The notes under the pieces are model-generated. The model searched no databases. It worked only from the letters and a program-made list of their open reading frames with translations, and had not been told where the DNA came from. Made by a program: the position numbers and the translations under genes. Below are positions 26,567 through 35,009 of a DNA stretch of 64,000 bases, piece by piece. Source of the DNA: Collinsella sp. TF08-11AT (GTDB lineage Bacteria; Actinomycetota; Coriobacteriia; Coriobacteriales; Coriobacteriaceae); NCBI RefSeq assembly GCF_003437035.1, contig NZ_QSRL01000003.1:62001-126000 (forward strand). Direction: 5' to 3'. Positions within the stretch are counted from its first letter, which is position 1; each line of letters starts with the position of its first letter.

Positions 26567-27154
26567 TTGAGCCTTAAGGTTTATCGCGGGCGTACGCTTG
26601 CCCGCAGTCAGGCGCTGCAGCTGCTGTTCCAGGCCGAGGCCACGGACAGCCCGCTCGAGCGCGTCCTCGAGGGCGATTTCCTGATCTCGAAGGGCCCCCT
26701 CGACCCCTATGCGCTGGAGCTGTGCCGCGGTGCCTACGAGCATATCGATCGCATCGACTGTGCCCTGCGCGCCGTCGCCAAGAACTGGGATCTTATGCGC
26801 ATGCCCGGCGCCGACCGCAATCTGCTGCGTATCGCCGTCTACGAGATGCGCTTCCTCACCGACGAAGAGGTCTCGGACGCTATCGTGATCAACGAGGCCG
26901 TCGAACTTGCCAAGGCCTATGGCACCGACCAGTCCGCGTCGTTCGTCAACGGCGTGCTGGGCAAGATCGCGCGCAGCGAGGAGTTGCCGGGTGAGGACCT
27001 GTACCAGGAACTGCTGGCCGAGGATCGCGCTCGCGAGGAGGCCCAGGCTGCTGAGGCTGCCGCCAAGGTCGCTGCCGCTCAGGCTACCGCCGGTGTACTT
27101 GCCGAGGATATGGACGCTGCTGAGGCCGTCGAGGCCGACTCCGTCGAGGAGTAG
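26567..27154 (+). CDS. nusB: Transcription antitermination factor NusB, with long C-terminal extension
   Basis: NusB binds boxA RNA with S10 in rRNA antitermination. Residues 1-145 are the all-helical NusB fold (RSQALQLLFQAEA, then DRNLLRIAVYEM, IVINEAVELAKAYGTDQSASFVNGVLGKIAR). A 50-residue Ala/Glu-rich acidic tail (AEDRAREEAQAAEAAAK...) extends beyond the usual end. Initiation at TTG 26567 is supported by AAGGAG six bases upstream, right at the end of asp23. Confidence 0.94.
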   Translation: MSLKVYRGRTLARSQALQLLFQAEATDSPLERVLEGDFLISKGPLDPYALELCRGAYEHIDRIDCALRAVAKNWDLMRMPGADRNLLRIAVYEMRFLTDEEVSDAIVINEAVELAKAYGTDQSASFVNGVLGKIARSEELPGEDLYQELLAEDRAREEAQAAEAAAKVAAAQATAGVLAEDMDAAEAVEADSVEE

Positions 27155-27156
27155 CC

Positions 27157-27396
27157 ATGCCAGAGGGTTCTGTCCGTAACTTTGACGAGATCTCGGACCG
27201 TCTGGACCAGATCATCGCTACCGTTCGCTCCAAGGATACGTCCTTGGAGCGTTCACTCGATCTGTTTGACGAAGCGATTGAGCTGGGCTCCCGCGCGGTC
27301 GATATGGTCGACAAGTTTGAGCTGACGCCGCGTGAGGCCGATAAGCTCGAACAGGAATACGATGAGGATGCGGCAAACGAATCCCAGGATAGTTAG
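27157..27396 (+). CDS. xseB: Exodeoxyribonuclease VII small subunit
   Basis: A 79-residue helical subunit, with the XseB pattern NFDEISDRLDQIIATV, LERSLDLFDEAIEL and an acidic end. It starts two bases after nusB. The large subunit XseA, usually the neighbour, is not here and must lie elsewhere if the enzyme is functional. Confidence 0.9.
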   Translation: MPEGSVRNFDEISDRLDQIIATVRSKDTSLERSLDLFDEAIELGSRAVDMVDKFELTPREADKLEQEYDEDAANESQDS

Positions 27397-27430
27397 CCGC
27401 ATCTCCGGATACGAATGGTTGATGGCATTC

Positions 27431-28234
27431 ATGAAACGCGTGCGTCTTGATGACGAACTGATTTCACAGGGCATCTGCGCCGATCGCGCGGATGCCCTTC
27501 GCACTCTTATGGCCGGCCTGGTCTCGAGTGGCGGCGAGCGCTTGACTTCGCCGGGCCTTAAGGTGACCCCGGGCTTGCCTCTGCACGTGAAGGGGCGCAT
27601 TCCGTACGTTGGGCGCGGCGGCCTTAAGCTCGAGGGTGCGCTCGATGCGTTTTGTATCGACCCGACGGGCCTTGTCTGCCTGGACGTAGGCTGCTCTACC
27701 GGCGGCTTTACCGATTGTCTGCTCAAGCGCGGAGCTGCGACCGTTGTCTCGGTGGACGTGGGTCGCGCCCAGTTTGATTGGTCGTTGCGTCAGGACGATC
27801 GCGTGACGCTGCATGAGCGCACAAACGTGACGCAGCTGCCTGAGCTTGGCTATGCCGGTGCCATCGACCTGGCTGTATGTGATGTCTCGTTTACCAGCAT
27901 CGCGAATATCATCGACGCCGTGCTGGCGTGCCTGAAGCCTTCGGGTTCGTTCTGCGCGCTCGTAAAGCCCCAGTTTGAGGCGCCGGCTGCGCTGGTGGGC
28001 GACGGCGGTATCGTGACCGACTCCGCCGTCCGCCGCGATACACTCGTGGCGGCGATTGAGCTTTTTGCCGCCAAGGGCCTGTTCCCGGTCGATGTGTGCG
28101 TGTCACCCATTCATGGTGCCAAGGGCAACGTTGAGTTTTTCCTGTACGGCACAAGGTTTGTCCCCGGGGAGCGCGCCGACGATGAGCTTCAATCCCAGGT
28201 ATCGGCTTTGAGCGAGAAAGCTGCAACGCTATGA
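27431..28234 (+). CDS. tlyA: TlyA-family rRNA methyltransferase / hemolysin-like
   Basis: A 267-residue protein with an N-terminal S4 RNA-binding domain (VRLDDELISQG...) and an FtsJ-like methyltransferase domain with the SAM motif LDVGCSTGGFTDCLL. TlyA 2'-O-methylates 16S and 23S rRNA cytidines and determines capreomycin sensitivity in mycobacteria. The start is uncertain: ATG 27431 gives the usual MKRVRLD beginning, and ATG 27422 is an alternative; neither has a strong ribosome site. It overlaps nadK by four bases. Confidence 0.92.
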   Translation: MKRVRLDDELISQGICADRADALRTLMAGLVSSGGERLTSPGLKVTPGLPLHVKGRIPYVGRGGLKLEGALDAFCIDPTGLVCLDVGCSTGGFTDCLLKRGAATVVSVDVGRAQFDWSLRQDDRVTLHERTNVTQLPELGYAGAIDLAVCDVSFTSIANIIDAVLACLKPSGSFCALVKPQFEAPAALVGDGGIVTDSAVRRDTLVAAIELFAAKGLFPVDVCVSPIHGAKGNVEFFLYGTRFVPGERADDELQSQVSALSEKAATL

Positions 28235-29091
28235 AGGTCTTTCTGGTCCCCAATTACTACAAGCAAGAGGCGGTCGAGAGCGGCCTGATGCTCGAGCTTT
28301 GGCTTTCGCGCCAGGGCTACGAGGTCGCATGGGCTGCCGACCAGCGATCGAAGATTCAAAGCACGCCTGATATTGATGGCTCCGATCTGGTCATTACGCT
28401 CGGCGGCGACGGCACGTTGCTGCGCGCTGCCCGCATCCTCAACCATCGCGAGATTCCTATCCTTGGTCTTTCCTATGGTCACCTGGGCTTTTTAACTGCT
28501 GCGAGCCCCGAGGAGCGCGACATTCTGCAGGTTGTGAGCGATGCTCTGTCCGGCGAGCTCCACGTGAGCCGCCGCGCCACCATCGCCGCGGATATTGTGT
28601 CCGTGCGCGAAGACGGCGCGAAGGATGTCGTGCGCACGTTTGCCCTCAACGATATGGCACTTACGCGCGGTCCCCTGTCCGATATGGTCGAATTTGACAT
28701 CACGGTGTCCGGCCATCATATCGACCGCCTTCGCGGCGACGGTGTCGTTGTTTCGACGGCGACCGGCTCCACCGGCTACGCGCTTTCCGCCGGCGGCCCC
28801 ATTGTCAGCCCCGATTACACGGGTATGGTCTGTGTGCCCATCGCTCCGCATACCATTCAGGCTCGCGCTTTTTTGACCTCGCCGAGTGATGTCGTCGAGA
28901 TCTTTATGTCCGATGATCGCCCGAGCGTGCCGGCGATTGCCATCGACGGGCAGTTTATTACCTGCGATGGCACGGTCGAGAGCGTGGCCGTGCGTCGTGG
29001 TCCCGGCGATGTGCTGCTGCTGGATTACGGCCCCGAGAGCTTCTATAACTCGGTGAGCCGCGTGTTCTACGGAGTGCGTCATGATCGATGA
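28231..29091 (+). CDS. nadK: NAD kinase
   Basis: A 286-residue kinase making NADP from NAD. GGDGT (residues 58-62) is the diphosphate-binding catalytic motif, followed by the NE/D motif as FALNDMAL and the glycine-rich STATGSTGYALSAGGP. The C-terminal beta domain includes IAPHTIQARAF. Overlaps tlyA by four bases and recN by eleven. Confidence 0.96.
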   Translation: MKVFLVPNYYKQEAVESGLMLELWLSRQGYEVAWAADQRSKIQSTPDIDGSDLVITLGGDGTLLRAARILNHREIPILGLSYGHLGFLTAASPEERDILQVVSDALSGELHVSRRATIAADIVSVREDGAKDVVRTFALNDMALTRGPLSDMVEFDITVSGHHIDRLRGDGVVVSTATGSTGYALSAGGPIVSPDYTGMVCVPIAPHTIQARAFLTSPSDVVEIFMSDDRPSVPAIAIDGQFITCDGTVESVAVRRGPGDVLLLDYGPESFYNSVSRVFYGVRHDR

Positions 29092-30709
29092 GCTGCAGGT
29101 TTCTAACATTGCACTCATTCGCGAGGCGACGTTGGTTCCGAGTGCTGGCCTGACTGTCCTAACCGGCGAGACTGGTGCCGGTAAGACCGCTCTGCTTTCG
29201 GCGCTCAAGCTCATATTGGGCGAGCGTGCAGATTCGTCGACGGTGCGCGAGGGAGAGGAGCTTGCCAGCGTCGAGGCGCGCTTGTTCGATGGCCCGCACG
29301 ACTCGGAGGGTTTCACCGTGCAGCGCAGCCTTTCTGCCGAAGGCCGCAGTCGCGTCAGGATCGATGGCCGCATCGCCAGCGTGCGCGAGCTTTCCGAGCG
29401 CGTCGGCGTGATGATGGATCTGTGCGGCCAGCATGAGCACCAGCGCCTTCTCGATCCGGCGCATCATGTTGCCATGGTTGATGCCTGGGCTGGGCGCGCA
29501 GCGCTTGAGGCGCTCGAGAAGTATCGCGCCTGTTTTAAGGCTTCGCGTGACGCCGCCAAGGAGCTTCGCCGTGTGGAGGAAGCCTCGCGTGCGCAGGGGA
29601 GCCGTGTCGAGGAGGCTCGCTTTGCCCTCGAGCGCATCGGCGAGGTCGACCCCAAGCCGGGCGAGTATGAGGAACTCGAGGAACTGCTGCCGCGCTCCGA
29701 ACATGCCGAGGTACTGGTTGCCACAGCTAACGATGCCCATGCATCGCTTGCCGCCGAAGGTGGAGCGCTCGATGCCGTGAACAGCGCCGTGGCCGAGCTT
29801 TCCCGTATGGCTACCGTCGATCGCAAACTGGGCGACATTGCCGATGCGCTTTCGGATGCCTGCATCTCCCTTGAGGATAGCGCGAACGAGCTTCGTGCCT
29901 ATCGCGATGGCGTCGCCTTCGACCCGCGCGAGCTCGCTCGCATGCGTGAGCGGTATTCCGACCTCAAGGGCCTGTTGCGTCAGTGGGGTCCCACCATGGA
30001 CGATGTTTTTGCCATGCGCGATCGCTCGCAAGAGCTGCTGTCCCTGGTCGATGATGGCGATGAGCAGATCAAAAAGGCGCGTGAGGCACTCGGGAGCGCC
30101 GAGCGCGAGCTGTTCGCTGCCGCCAAGGCGCTTAAGCGCGCTCGCAATACGGCGGCCCCGCGCTTCTGCCACGAGGTTGGTCGTCAGATGGCACGCTTGG
30201 AGATGGGCGGCGCCGAGCTCGTTTGGGAGTCGCGTGATCTTCCGCGCGCCGAGTGGACGCCGGCGGGTCCTTCAAGCTACGAGCTTTTGTATCGCAGCGG
30301 TGCCGGCTTGACGCCGCGTCCCCTGCGCCGCATTGCCTCGGGCGGCGAGCTCAGCCGCGTCATGCTGGCGAGCAAGGTGGTCTTGGGTAATGCTGACGGC
30401 GTCGACACACTGGTATTTGACGAGGTCGATGCCGGTGTCGGCGGCTCCACGGCTCGTGCTCTTGCTGGTGTGCTGGTCGATCTTGCCGCTACGCATCAAG
30501 TGATTGTCGTAACCCACTTGGCGCAAGTCGCCGTCGTGGCCGACAAGCATTATGTTGTCAGCAAGGAGCCGGGCGATGTTCCCCAGACGCATTTGGACGA
30601 GGTAACCGGCGAAGCGCGTACCGCCGAGATCGCCCGCATGCTCAGCGGCGATCAGTCCGAGGCAAGCCTGGCGCACGCCAGGCAGATGCTTGCGGAGGCG
30701 CGTGCCTAG
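29081..30709 (+). CDS. recN: DNA repair protein RecN
   Basis: A 542-residue SMC-like ATPase acting in double-strand break repair. Walker A is GETGAGKT (29-36), then coiled-coil arms (about 150-370). The signature IASGGELSRVMLASKVV and Walker B VDTLVFDEVDAGVGG follow, with the D-loop VVTHLAQVAVVAD. It ends the efp-led housekeeping series and is followed by a bidirectional terminator. Confidence 0.96.
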   Translation: MIDELQVSNIALIREATLVPSAGLTVLTGETGAGKTALLSALKLILGERADSSTVREGEELASVEARLFDGPHDSEGFTVQRSLSAEGRSRVRIDGRIASVRELSERVGVMMDLCGQHEHQRLLDPAHHVAMVDAWAGRAALEALEKYRACFKASRDAAKELRRVEEASRAQGSRVEEARFALERIGEVDPKPGEYEELEELLPRSEHAEVLVATANDAHASLAAEGGALDAVNSAVAELSRMATVDRKLGDIADALSDACISLEDSANELRAYRDGVAFDPRELARMRERYSDLKGLLRQWGPTMDDVFAMRDRSQELLSLVDDGDEQIKKAREALGSAERELFAAAKALKRARNTAAPRFCHEVGRQMARLEMGGAELVWESRDLPRAEWTPAGPSSYELLYRSGAGLTPRPLRRIASGGELSRVMLASKVVLGNADGVDTLVFDEVDAGVGGSTARALAGVLVDLAATHQVIVVTHLAQVAVVADKHYVVSKEPGDVPQTHLDEVTGEARTAEIARMLSGDQSEASLAHARQMLAEARA

Positions 30710-30755
30710 GCCGAGCCGCCACATGCATGTCCAACCCGGCCGCCACGAAATGGGT

Positions 30756-30887
30756 CCATCTACTACGTTTGGTAGGGCATCGGCAACCACGCCAAGAATT
30801 GCAAAAAGAAAACCGCAGGTAGAACGCCTGCGGTTTTCTCTATTTTGGGTGTATGGTTGGCGGTTGCGGTTAAAACGTAGTAGATGG
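30756..30887. repeat. 15-bp inverted repeat flanking the recN/rpiR terminator
   Basis: CCATCTACTACGTTT at 30756-30770 recurs exactly as its reverse complement at 30873-30887, with 102 bases between. The terminator hairpin sits in the middle. Neither arm is part of a gene. Confidence 0.8.
30808..30838. terminator. Bidirectional terminator between recN and rpiR
   Basis: A perfect 12-bp stem (30808-30819 with 30827-30838) has an A-run on its left and a T-rich run on its right, so it can stop both recN from the left and the RpiR gene from the right. Confidence 0.88.
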
Positions 30888-30930
30888 GCGTGTTTCGTGA
30901 CGAGAGGCGTCTATCGGCTCCCCAATTTAC

Positions 30931-31788
30931 CTACTCAACGACCTTATCCGGCTGGATGAGCTCCTCGTAGTAGCTGATATGTTCGCGAGCGTCTTCAATC
31001 TCGGGCAGCAGGAAGTTGTAGATAACTTCGATGATCATCGTGGCGCTGATCTTGGAGAACGCAAAGTCACCCGTCGTCAGCAGCGCCTCGTGGTTGACGG
31101 TATTAAAAGTGTAGTCTGCCAGGCGCGCGAGTGGAGACTTGCTGTCGCTGCTGATGACGACTACGGTGGCACCGCAGTCGCGAGCCGCTTTTGCCATGCG
31201 ATTCAGTCGGCGCGACTTGCCGGAGTTTGAGATGAGCACGATGACGTCGCCGGGGCGTAGTGTGAGCGCAAAGCCGATTGATGTCTCGCTAATGGTGCTC
31301 GCCATGCAGCGCAGGCCCAGCTGCGAAAACTTAAACGTCGCATCGAGCGCGACCGTGTTCGTATTGCCCACAGCCGCAAACTCAATAACCCCTGCATGCT
31401 TAAGGGCATGCACAACAGCCGCCAACGTATCGTGGTCGATCCCGTCGATGGTCGCATTAAGCTCGCTCACCTTGGCAGCCAGGATGTTCTTAAGGCTCTG
31501 CTCCATATTGTCGAGCGAGACCTCGTCAGTCAGGCCCTCGTTGCGCTGGCTTTCCAAATCCCTCGCCAGAGAAAACTGAAAGCTGCGGAAGCTACCAAAG
31601 CCCAGCTTGCGGCAGAAGCGCGAAACGGTCGCTTCGGACGTGGCAGCGGCGCGCGAGAGCTGAGCCGCCGTGAGGCGTGGCGCCTCGGACTGGTGCTCCA
31701 ATATATAGTCGACAATACGCTGCTCGGACTCGCTGTATCCCTGATGGGTACTAATGAGGGAAAGTGCGCTCTTGCTACTATCGGTCAT
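30931..31788 (-). CDS. MurR/RpiR-family transcriptional regulator
   Basis: A 285-residue regulator. The N-terminal RpiR helix-turn-helix domain contains LSRAAATSEATVSRFCRKLGF (split here by function, residues about 40-60). The C-terminal SIS domain (about 115-255) would bind a phosphosugar (FAAVGNTNTVALDATFKF, VIVLISNSGKSRR). The ATG at 31788 has AGGAG upstream. It is divergent from the PTS gene, so it very likely senses a sugar phosphate and controls that PTS, an inference from arrangement. Confidence 0.9.
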   Translation of the reverse strand: MTDSSKSALSLISTHQGYSESEQRIVDYILEHQSEAPRLTAAQLSRAAATSEATVSRFCRKLGFGSFRSFQFSLARDLESQRNEGLTDEVSLDNMEQSLKNILAAKVSELNATIDGIDHDTLAAVVHALKHAGVIEFAAVGNTNTVALDATFKFSQLGLRCMASTISETSIGFALTLRPGDVIVLISNSGKSRRLNRMAKAARDCGATVVVISSDSKSPLARLADYTFNTVNHEALLTTGDFAFSKISATMIIEVIYNFLLPEIEDAREHISYYEELIQPDKVVE

Positions 31789-31889
31789 GGATGGCTCCTG
31801 GTTGGCATGAAAATCGGACTCGTTTTGTAATGTCATAGTATAGGGGGATTTTCAATTACAAGATACACCTTGCCGTTTCAAGTGTTGAT

Positions 31890-31933
31890 GGTAAACTTTC
31901 ACCTACCGTTTACGGTTATGAAAGAACCTTTCA
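31890..31933. promoter_or_regulatory. Candidate operator repeats in the rpiR-PTS intergenic region
   Basis: Two symmetrical elements lie between the divergent genes: GTAAAC / GTTTAC (6-bp arms, 11-base spacer, about 31890-31912) and TGAAAG-AAC-CTTTCA (31919-31933). CTTTCACC also occurs twice here as a direct repeat. Position suggests regulator binding; no experimental site is known to me. Confidence 0.4.
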
Positions 31934-32060
31934 CCGGAGAATTGCGCCTTGTCTCTTCTCACGCGGACGGTAGGTTGGTATCTTTCAGTTGTGGAAAAGC
32001 GCGCAAGGACGCGCGTGTAGGGGAGCGCCTGCGGGCGCAGTACTCAAGAAGGAGGGACAC

Positions 32061-34064
32061 ATGGCTAAGTTTGACATCATCGCCGCCACCGGTTGCCCGA
32101 CCGGTATCGCGCACACCTTCATGGCGAAGGAGGCGCTAGAGAAGGCAGCTGCCGAGCGCGGTCTGACCATTAAGGTCGAGACCCATGGCCAGGTCGGTGT
32201 CGAGAACGAGCTCACCAAGAGCGAGATCGCTGGCGCCAAGGCCGTTGTCGTCGCAGCCGATAAGGATGTCCAGGCTGAGCGTTTCGCCGGCAAGCCCATG
32301 GTTTCCGTTGGTGTTTCCAAGGCCCTGTCTGTTGAGGCCGCCGGTAAGCTGATTGACCGCGCGCTCGCCGCCAAGAGCGACGGCACGGTTGCAGCCGCTG
32401 CCGATGTCGAGGACGAGGTCGAGGAGAAGGAGTCTATCGGCCACGTCATCTATAAGCACCTTATGAACGGCGTCAGCCATATGCTGGTCTTCGTCGTTGC
32501 CGGTGGTGTTCTGACCGCCGTCTCGTTCCTGTGGGGCATTACGTCTTTCGATTCGACTGCGTCTGACTACAACAGCTTTGCTGCGATGCTCAAGATCATC
32601 GGCGGCATCGCCATGAACCTCATGGTTCCGGTGCTTTCCGCCTACATCGCCGAATCCATCGGCAAGCGTCCTGCGCTCGTCCCCGGTTTTGTTGCCGGTA
32701 TGATCGCCATCCAGGGCCTGCCTGTTAACGCCGAGACCGGTATGATCGACGCCGGTGGCGCCGGCGTGGGTTTCGGCTTCCTGGGCGGCATCGTCGGCGG
32801 CTTCCTCGCCGGCTATGTCATCCTGCTGCTCGAGAAGGTCTTTGCCGGTCTGCCCAAGAACCTGGACGGCCTCAAGGCCATCTTCCTGTACCCGCTGTTC
32901 TCGACGGCTATCGTCGGCCTGGCCATGCTCGGTATTTCCGGCCCCATGGCTGCCATCAACACCGCCATGATGGACTTCCTCAAGGGCCTGTCCGCCTCTG
33001 GCGCCGTTGTCCTGGGTCTTGCCATCGGCTGCATGTGCGCCTTTGACATGGGTGGCCCGGTCAACAAGGCTGCTTACGTCACCGGTACCGCTATGCTCAC
33101 CGAGGCACTGGCTGCTGGCGTTGGCACCGATACCTACAACTTCGGCACCAACTTCATGGCTGCCGTCTCCGCCGCTTGCATCGTTCCGCCGCTGATCACA
33201 ACCTTCGCCGTCGTTGTCGGCAAGAAGTACTTCAGCCAGGAGGATCACGACGCCGGTATCGTCAACCTCATCCTTGGTTGCACCCACATCACCGAGGGCG
33301 CCATTCCGTTCATGACCAAGAACATCTGGCCCGTCATGCCCATCATGATGCTCGGTTCCTCTATCGCTTCGATCCTGACCATTATGTTCAACGTTCACGA
33401 CCCGGCGCCTCACGGTGGCTTCCTGGTCCTGCCCGTTGTCGAGAACGGTCCGCTGTGGGTCCTCGCGATCCTCATCGGCGCTGTGGTCGGTGGCATCCTG
33501 TTCGTGGCCTTCAAGAAGTACGACTTCGAGAAGAACCAGAAGGCCGCTCCTGCAGTCAGGCCGGTTGAGGCTCCCAAGGCCGCTGCCGTCGAGGCCCCCA
33601 AGGCCGAGGCTGCCGACTTCGTGAAGGTCGAGAATGTCTTTGTCGCCGAGGACTTCGCTTCTCGTGACGAGGCTCTGAGCTTCGTTTCCAACCAGGCCGT
33701 CAAGGCCGGTATCGCCGGCGACGCCGACGCCGTCATGAACGCCTTCCTGGCCCGCGAGGCCGAGGGCACCACGGGCATGATGGAGGGCTTCGCCATCCCG
33801 CATGCCAAGTCCGACGCCATTACCGAGGCTGCCGTCATCGTCGTCAAGGACGAGTCCGGCGTGACCGGTTGGGACACCATGGACGGCGCTCCCGTCAACG
33901 TGGCTATCGCCCTGCTCATCCCCGGTGCCCAGGCCGGCACTACGCACCTCAAAATCCTGTCCAAGGTCGCCGAGGCGCTCATGGACGAGGACTTCCGTGC
34001 CACCGTCAAGGGTTCCACCGACGCCGCCGAGATCGCCAAGACGATCAACGCTCGCCTGATCTAA
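32061..34064 (+). CDS. Fructose-family PTS permease, EIIB-EIIC-EIIA fusion
   Basis: A 667-residue sugar transporter that phosphorylates its substrate during import. Order is EIIB (1-100, phospho-Cys12 in AATGCPTGIAHTF), EIIC (about 130-480, roughly nine membrane segments, with GGPVNKAAY), and C-terminal EIIA (about 515-667, phospho-His581 in GFAIPHAKSD). A Pro/Ala/Lys-rich linker separates EIIC from EIIA. The ATG at 32061 has AAGGAGGG. Next to HPr, Enzyme I and two PfkB kinases, so fructose or a related hexose is the likely substrate. Confidence 0.93.
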   Translation: MAKFDIIAATGCPTGIAHTFMAKEALEKAAAERGLTIKVETHGQVGVENELTKSEIAGAKAVVVAADKDVQAERFAGKPMVSVGVSKALSVEAAGKLIDRALAAKSDGTVAAAADVEDEVEEKESIGHVIYKHLMNGVSHMLVFVVAGGVLTAVSFLWGITSFDSTASDYNSFAAMLKIIGGIAMNLMVPVLSAYIAESIGKRPALVPGFVAGMIAIQGLPVNAETGMIDAGGAGVGFGFLGGIVGGFLAGYVILLLEKVFAGLPKNLDGLKAIFLYPLFSTAIVGLAMLGISGPMAAINTAMMDFLKGLSASGAVVLGLAIGCMCAFDMGGPVNKAAYVTGTAMLTEALAAGVGTDTYNFGTNFMAAVSAACIVPPLITTFAVVVGKKYFSQEDHDAGIVNLILGCTHITEGAIPFMTKNIWPVMPIMMLGSSIASILTIMFNVHDPAPHGGFLVLPVVENGPLWVLAILIGAVVGGILFVAFKKYDFEKNQKAAPAVRPVEAPKAAAVEAPKAEAADFVKVENVFVAEDFASRDEALSFVSNQAVKAGIAGDADAVMNAFLAREAEGTTGMMEGFAIPHAKSDAITEAAVIVVKDESGVTGWDTMDGAPVNVAIALLIPGAQAGTTHLKILSKVAEALMDEDFRATVKGSTDAAEIAKTINARLI

Positions 34065-34098
34065 TCCCACAGTTCGCGAATTTCATCGCCCCCTGTAA

Positions 34099-34135
34099 CA
34101 AAGGCGAGGACTCCACCAGGAGCCCCCGCCTTTTT
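34099..34135 (+). terminator. Terminator after the PTS permease
   Basis: AAAGGCG...GGACTCC pairs with GGAG...CGCCTTT around ACCA, then a T-run (34131-34135). Confidence 0.88.
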
Positions 34136-34137
34136 CT

Positions 34138-34230
34138 ATGCCCTCCCATAAGTTACGGTGAAATGGGGACTGTTTAAACGATTCAACCCCAAATTCAGTC
34201 CCTATTTCACCGCAACTTACAAAAGGGCAT
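34138..34230. repeat. Imperfect 35-base inverted repeat (palindromic element 1)
   Basis: The 35-base arms (34138-34172 and 34196-34230) match at 29 of 35 positions; the inner 24 bases match at 22. The loop is 23 bases. It is in intergenic DNA, has no T-run after it and does not resemble a terminator. Confidence 0.75.
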
Positions 34231-34323
34231 AGAGTGGGCTGCCTATCGAGTCTTTGTCGCGAACAAGTCATCAGCCAGAATTCCGTTCGCACGATATTAC
34301 TTTGGACCGACCGAGTTTCCGCA

Positions 34324-34474
34324 GCTTGCTCGCCCCGGACCCCGCGCGCGGGGGCCATGAGATTTATCGCGAGTTCCGCACGAGCCGAAGAGCACTTAAT
34401 GTGCTCTTCGTGCGAGCAGGACTGTAGAGCAGGAAATCTCATGGGTCCGCGCGCGGGGTACGGGGCGAGCAAGC
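34324..34474. repeat. Nested fold-back palindrome (palindromic element 2)
   Basis: Outer arms of about 41 bases (34324-34365 and 34434-34474) pair with only a few mismatches. Between them a second hairpin (about 34377-34395 with 34401-34414) is nested. The central core 34372-34425 recurs at 44209-44263 inside a reading frame. It resembles a miniature non-coding mobile or structural element. Confidence 0.8.
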
Positions 34475-34561
34475 GGACAGAACAGACAACTGTCCAACAA
34501 TTCGTGCGAAACACAATGAAAAACCGTTTGATGTGAGTTAATATAAACAACGTCGTGAATC

Positions 34562-34609
34562 TGACTCCTGCCACATGCATGACAGGGGTTAAACACAAAA
34601 AAGGAGTCA
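34562..34609 (+). promoter_or_regulatory. Possible Shine-Dalgarno-masking hairpin before ptsH
   Basis: TGACTCCT (34562-34569) is exactly complementary to AGGAGTCA (34602-34609), which contains the ptsH ribosome-binding site three bases before the ATG. Folding would hide the site. The inner CCTG/CAGG can extend the fold. Confidence 0.4.
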
Positions 34610-34612
34610 ATT

Positions 34613-34876
34613 ATGGTTTCTGAGAAGGCTACCCTCGTTAATCCTCAGGGTCTGCACATGCGTCCGGCTGGTCTGTTCGCCTCCACCATGGGCAAGTACG
34701 CCTGTGACGTGACGGTCGTCACCCCCGAGAAGGAGGTCAACGGCAAGTCCCCGATGGCCCTCATGGCTGCTGGTATCCCCTGCGGTACCGAGGTCGAGGT
34801 CAAGTGCGACGGCGCCGACGAGGCCGAGGCTCTGGCTGCTGCCATCGAGCTCATCAAGAGCGGTCTTGGCGAGTAG
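34613..34876 (+). CDS. ptsH: Phosphocarrier protein HPr
   Basis: An 87-residue PTS carrier that takes phosphate from Enzyme I to EIIA domains. The phospho-His15 lies in GLHMRPA, and Ser46 is at the HprK regulatory position (NGKSPMALM). Whether HprK exists in this genome cannot be seen here. AAGGAG precedes the ATG. A hairpin with T-run separates it from ptsI, so the two genes may be expressed in unequal amounts. Confidence 0.96.
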   Translation: MVSEKATLVNPQGLHMRPAGLFASTMGKYACDVTVVTPEKEVNGKSPMALMAAGIPCGTEVEVKCDGADEAEALAAAIELIKSGLGE

Positions 34877-34921
34877 AACTCAAACGGGTCGCATGTTGAA
34901 CAACTAAGTTCATATTTGGGG

Positions 34922-34957
34922 GCGCAGTGACCTGTTGTAAGGTAGCTGCGCTCTTTT
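34922..34957 (+). terminator. Hairpin with T-run between ptsH and ptsI
   Basis: GCGCAGTGACCT (34922-34933) pairs with AGGTAGCTGCGC (34940-34951) with two central mismatches, then CTTTT. Probably an intrinsic (perhaps partial) terminator. Confidence 0.7.
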
Positions 34958-35009
34958 GTCATGGATATGGCAAAACGCTTTATCACATGACACGGAGAGA
35001 GGAATGGGA

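Noticed and set aside
30756..30887. CRISPR-type or other array
   Set aside because: Only two inverted copies exist, with no regularly spaced direct repeats. No CRISPR array or cas gene was seen anywhere in the window.
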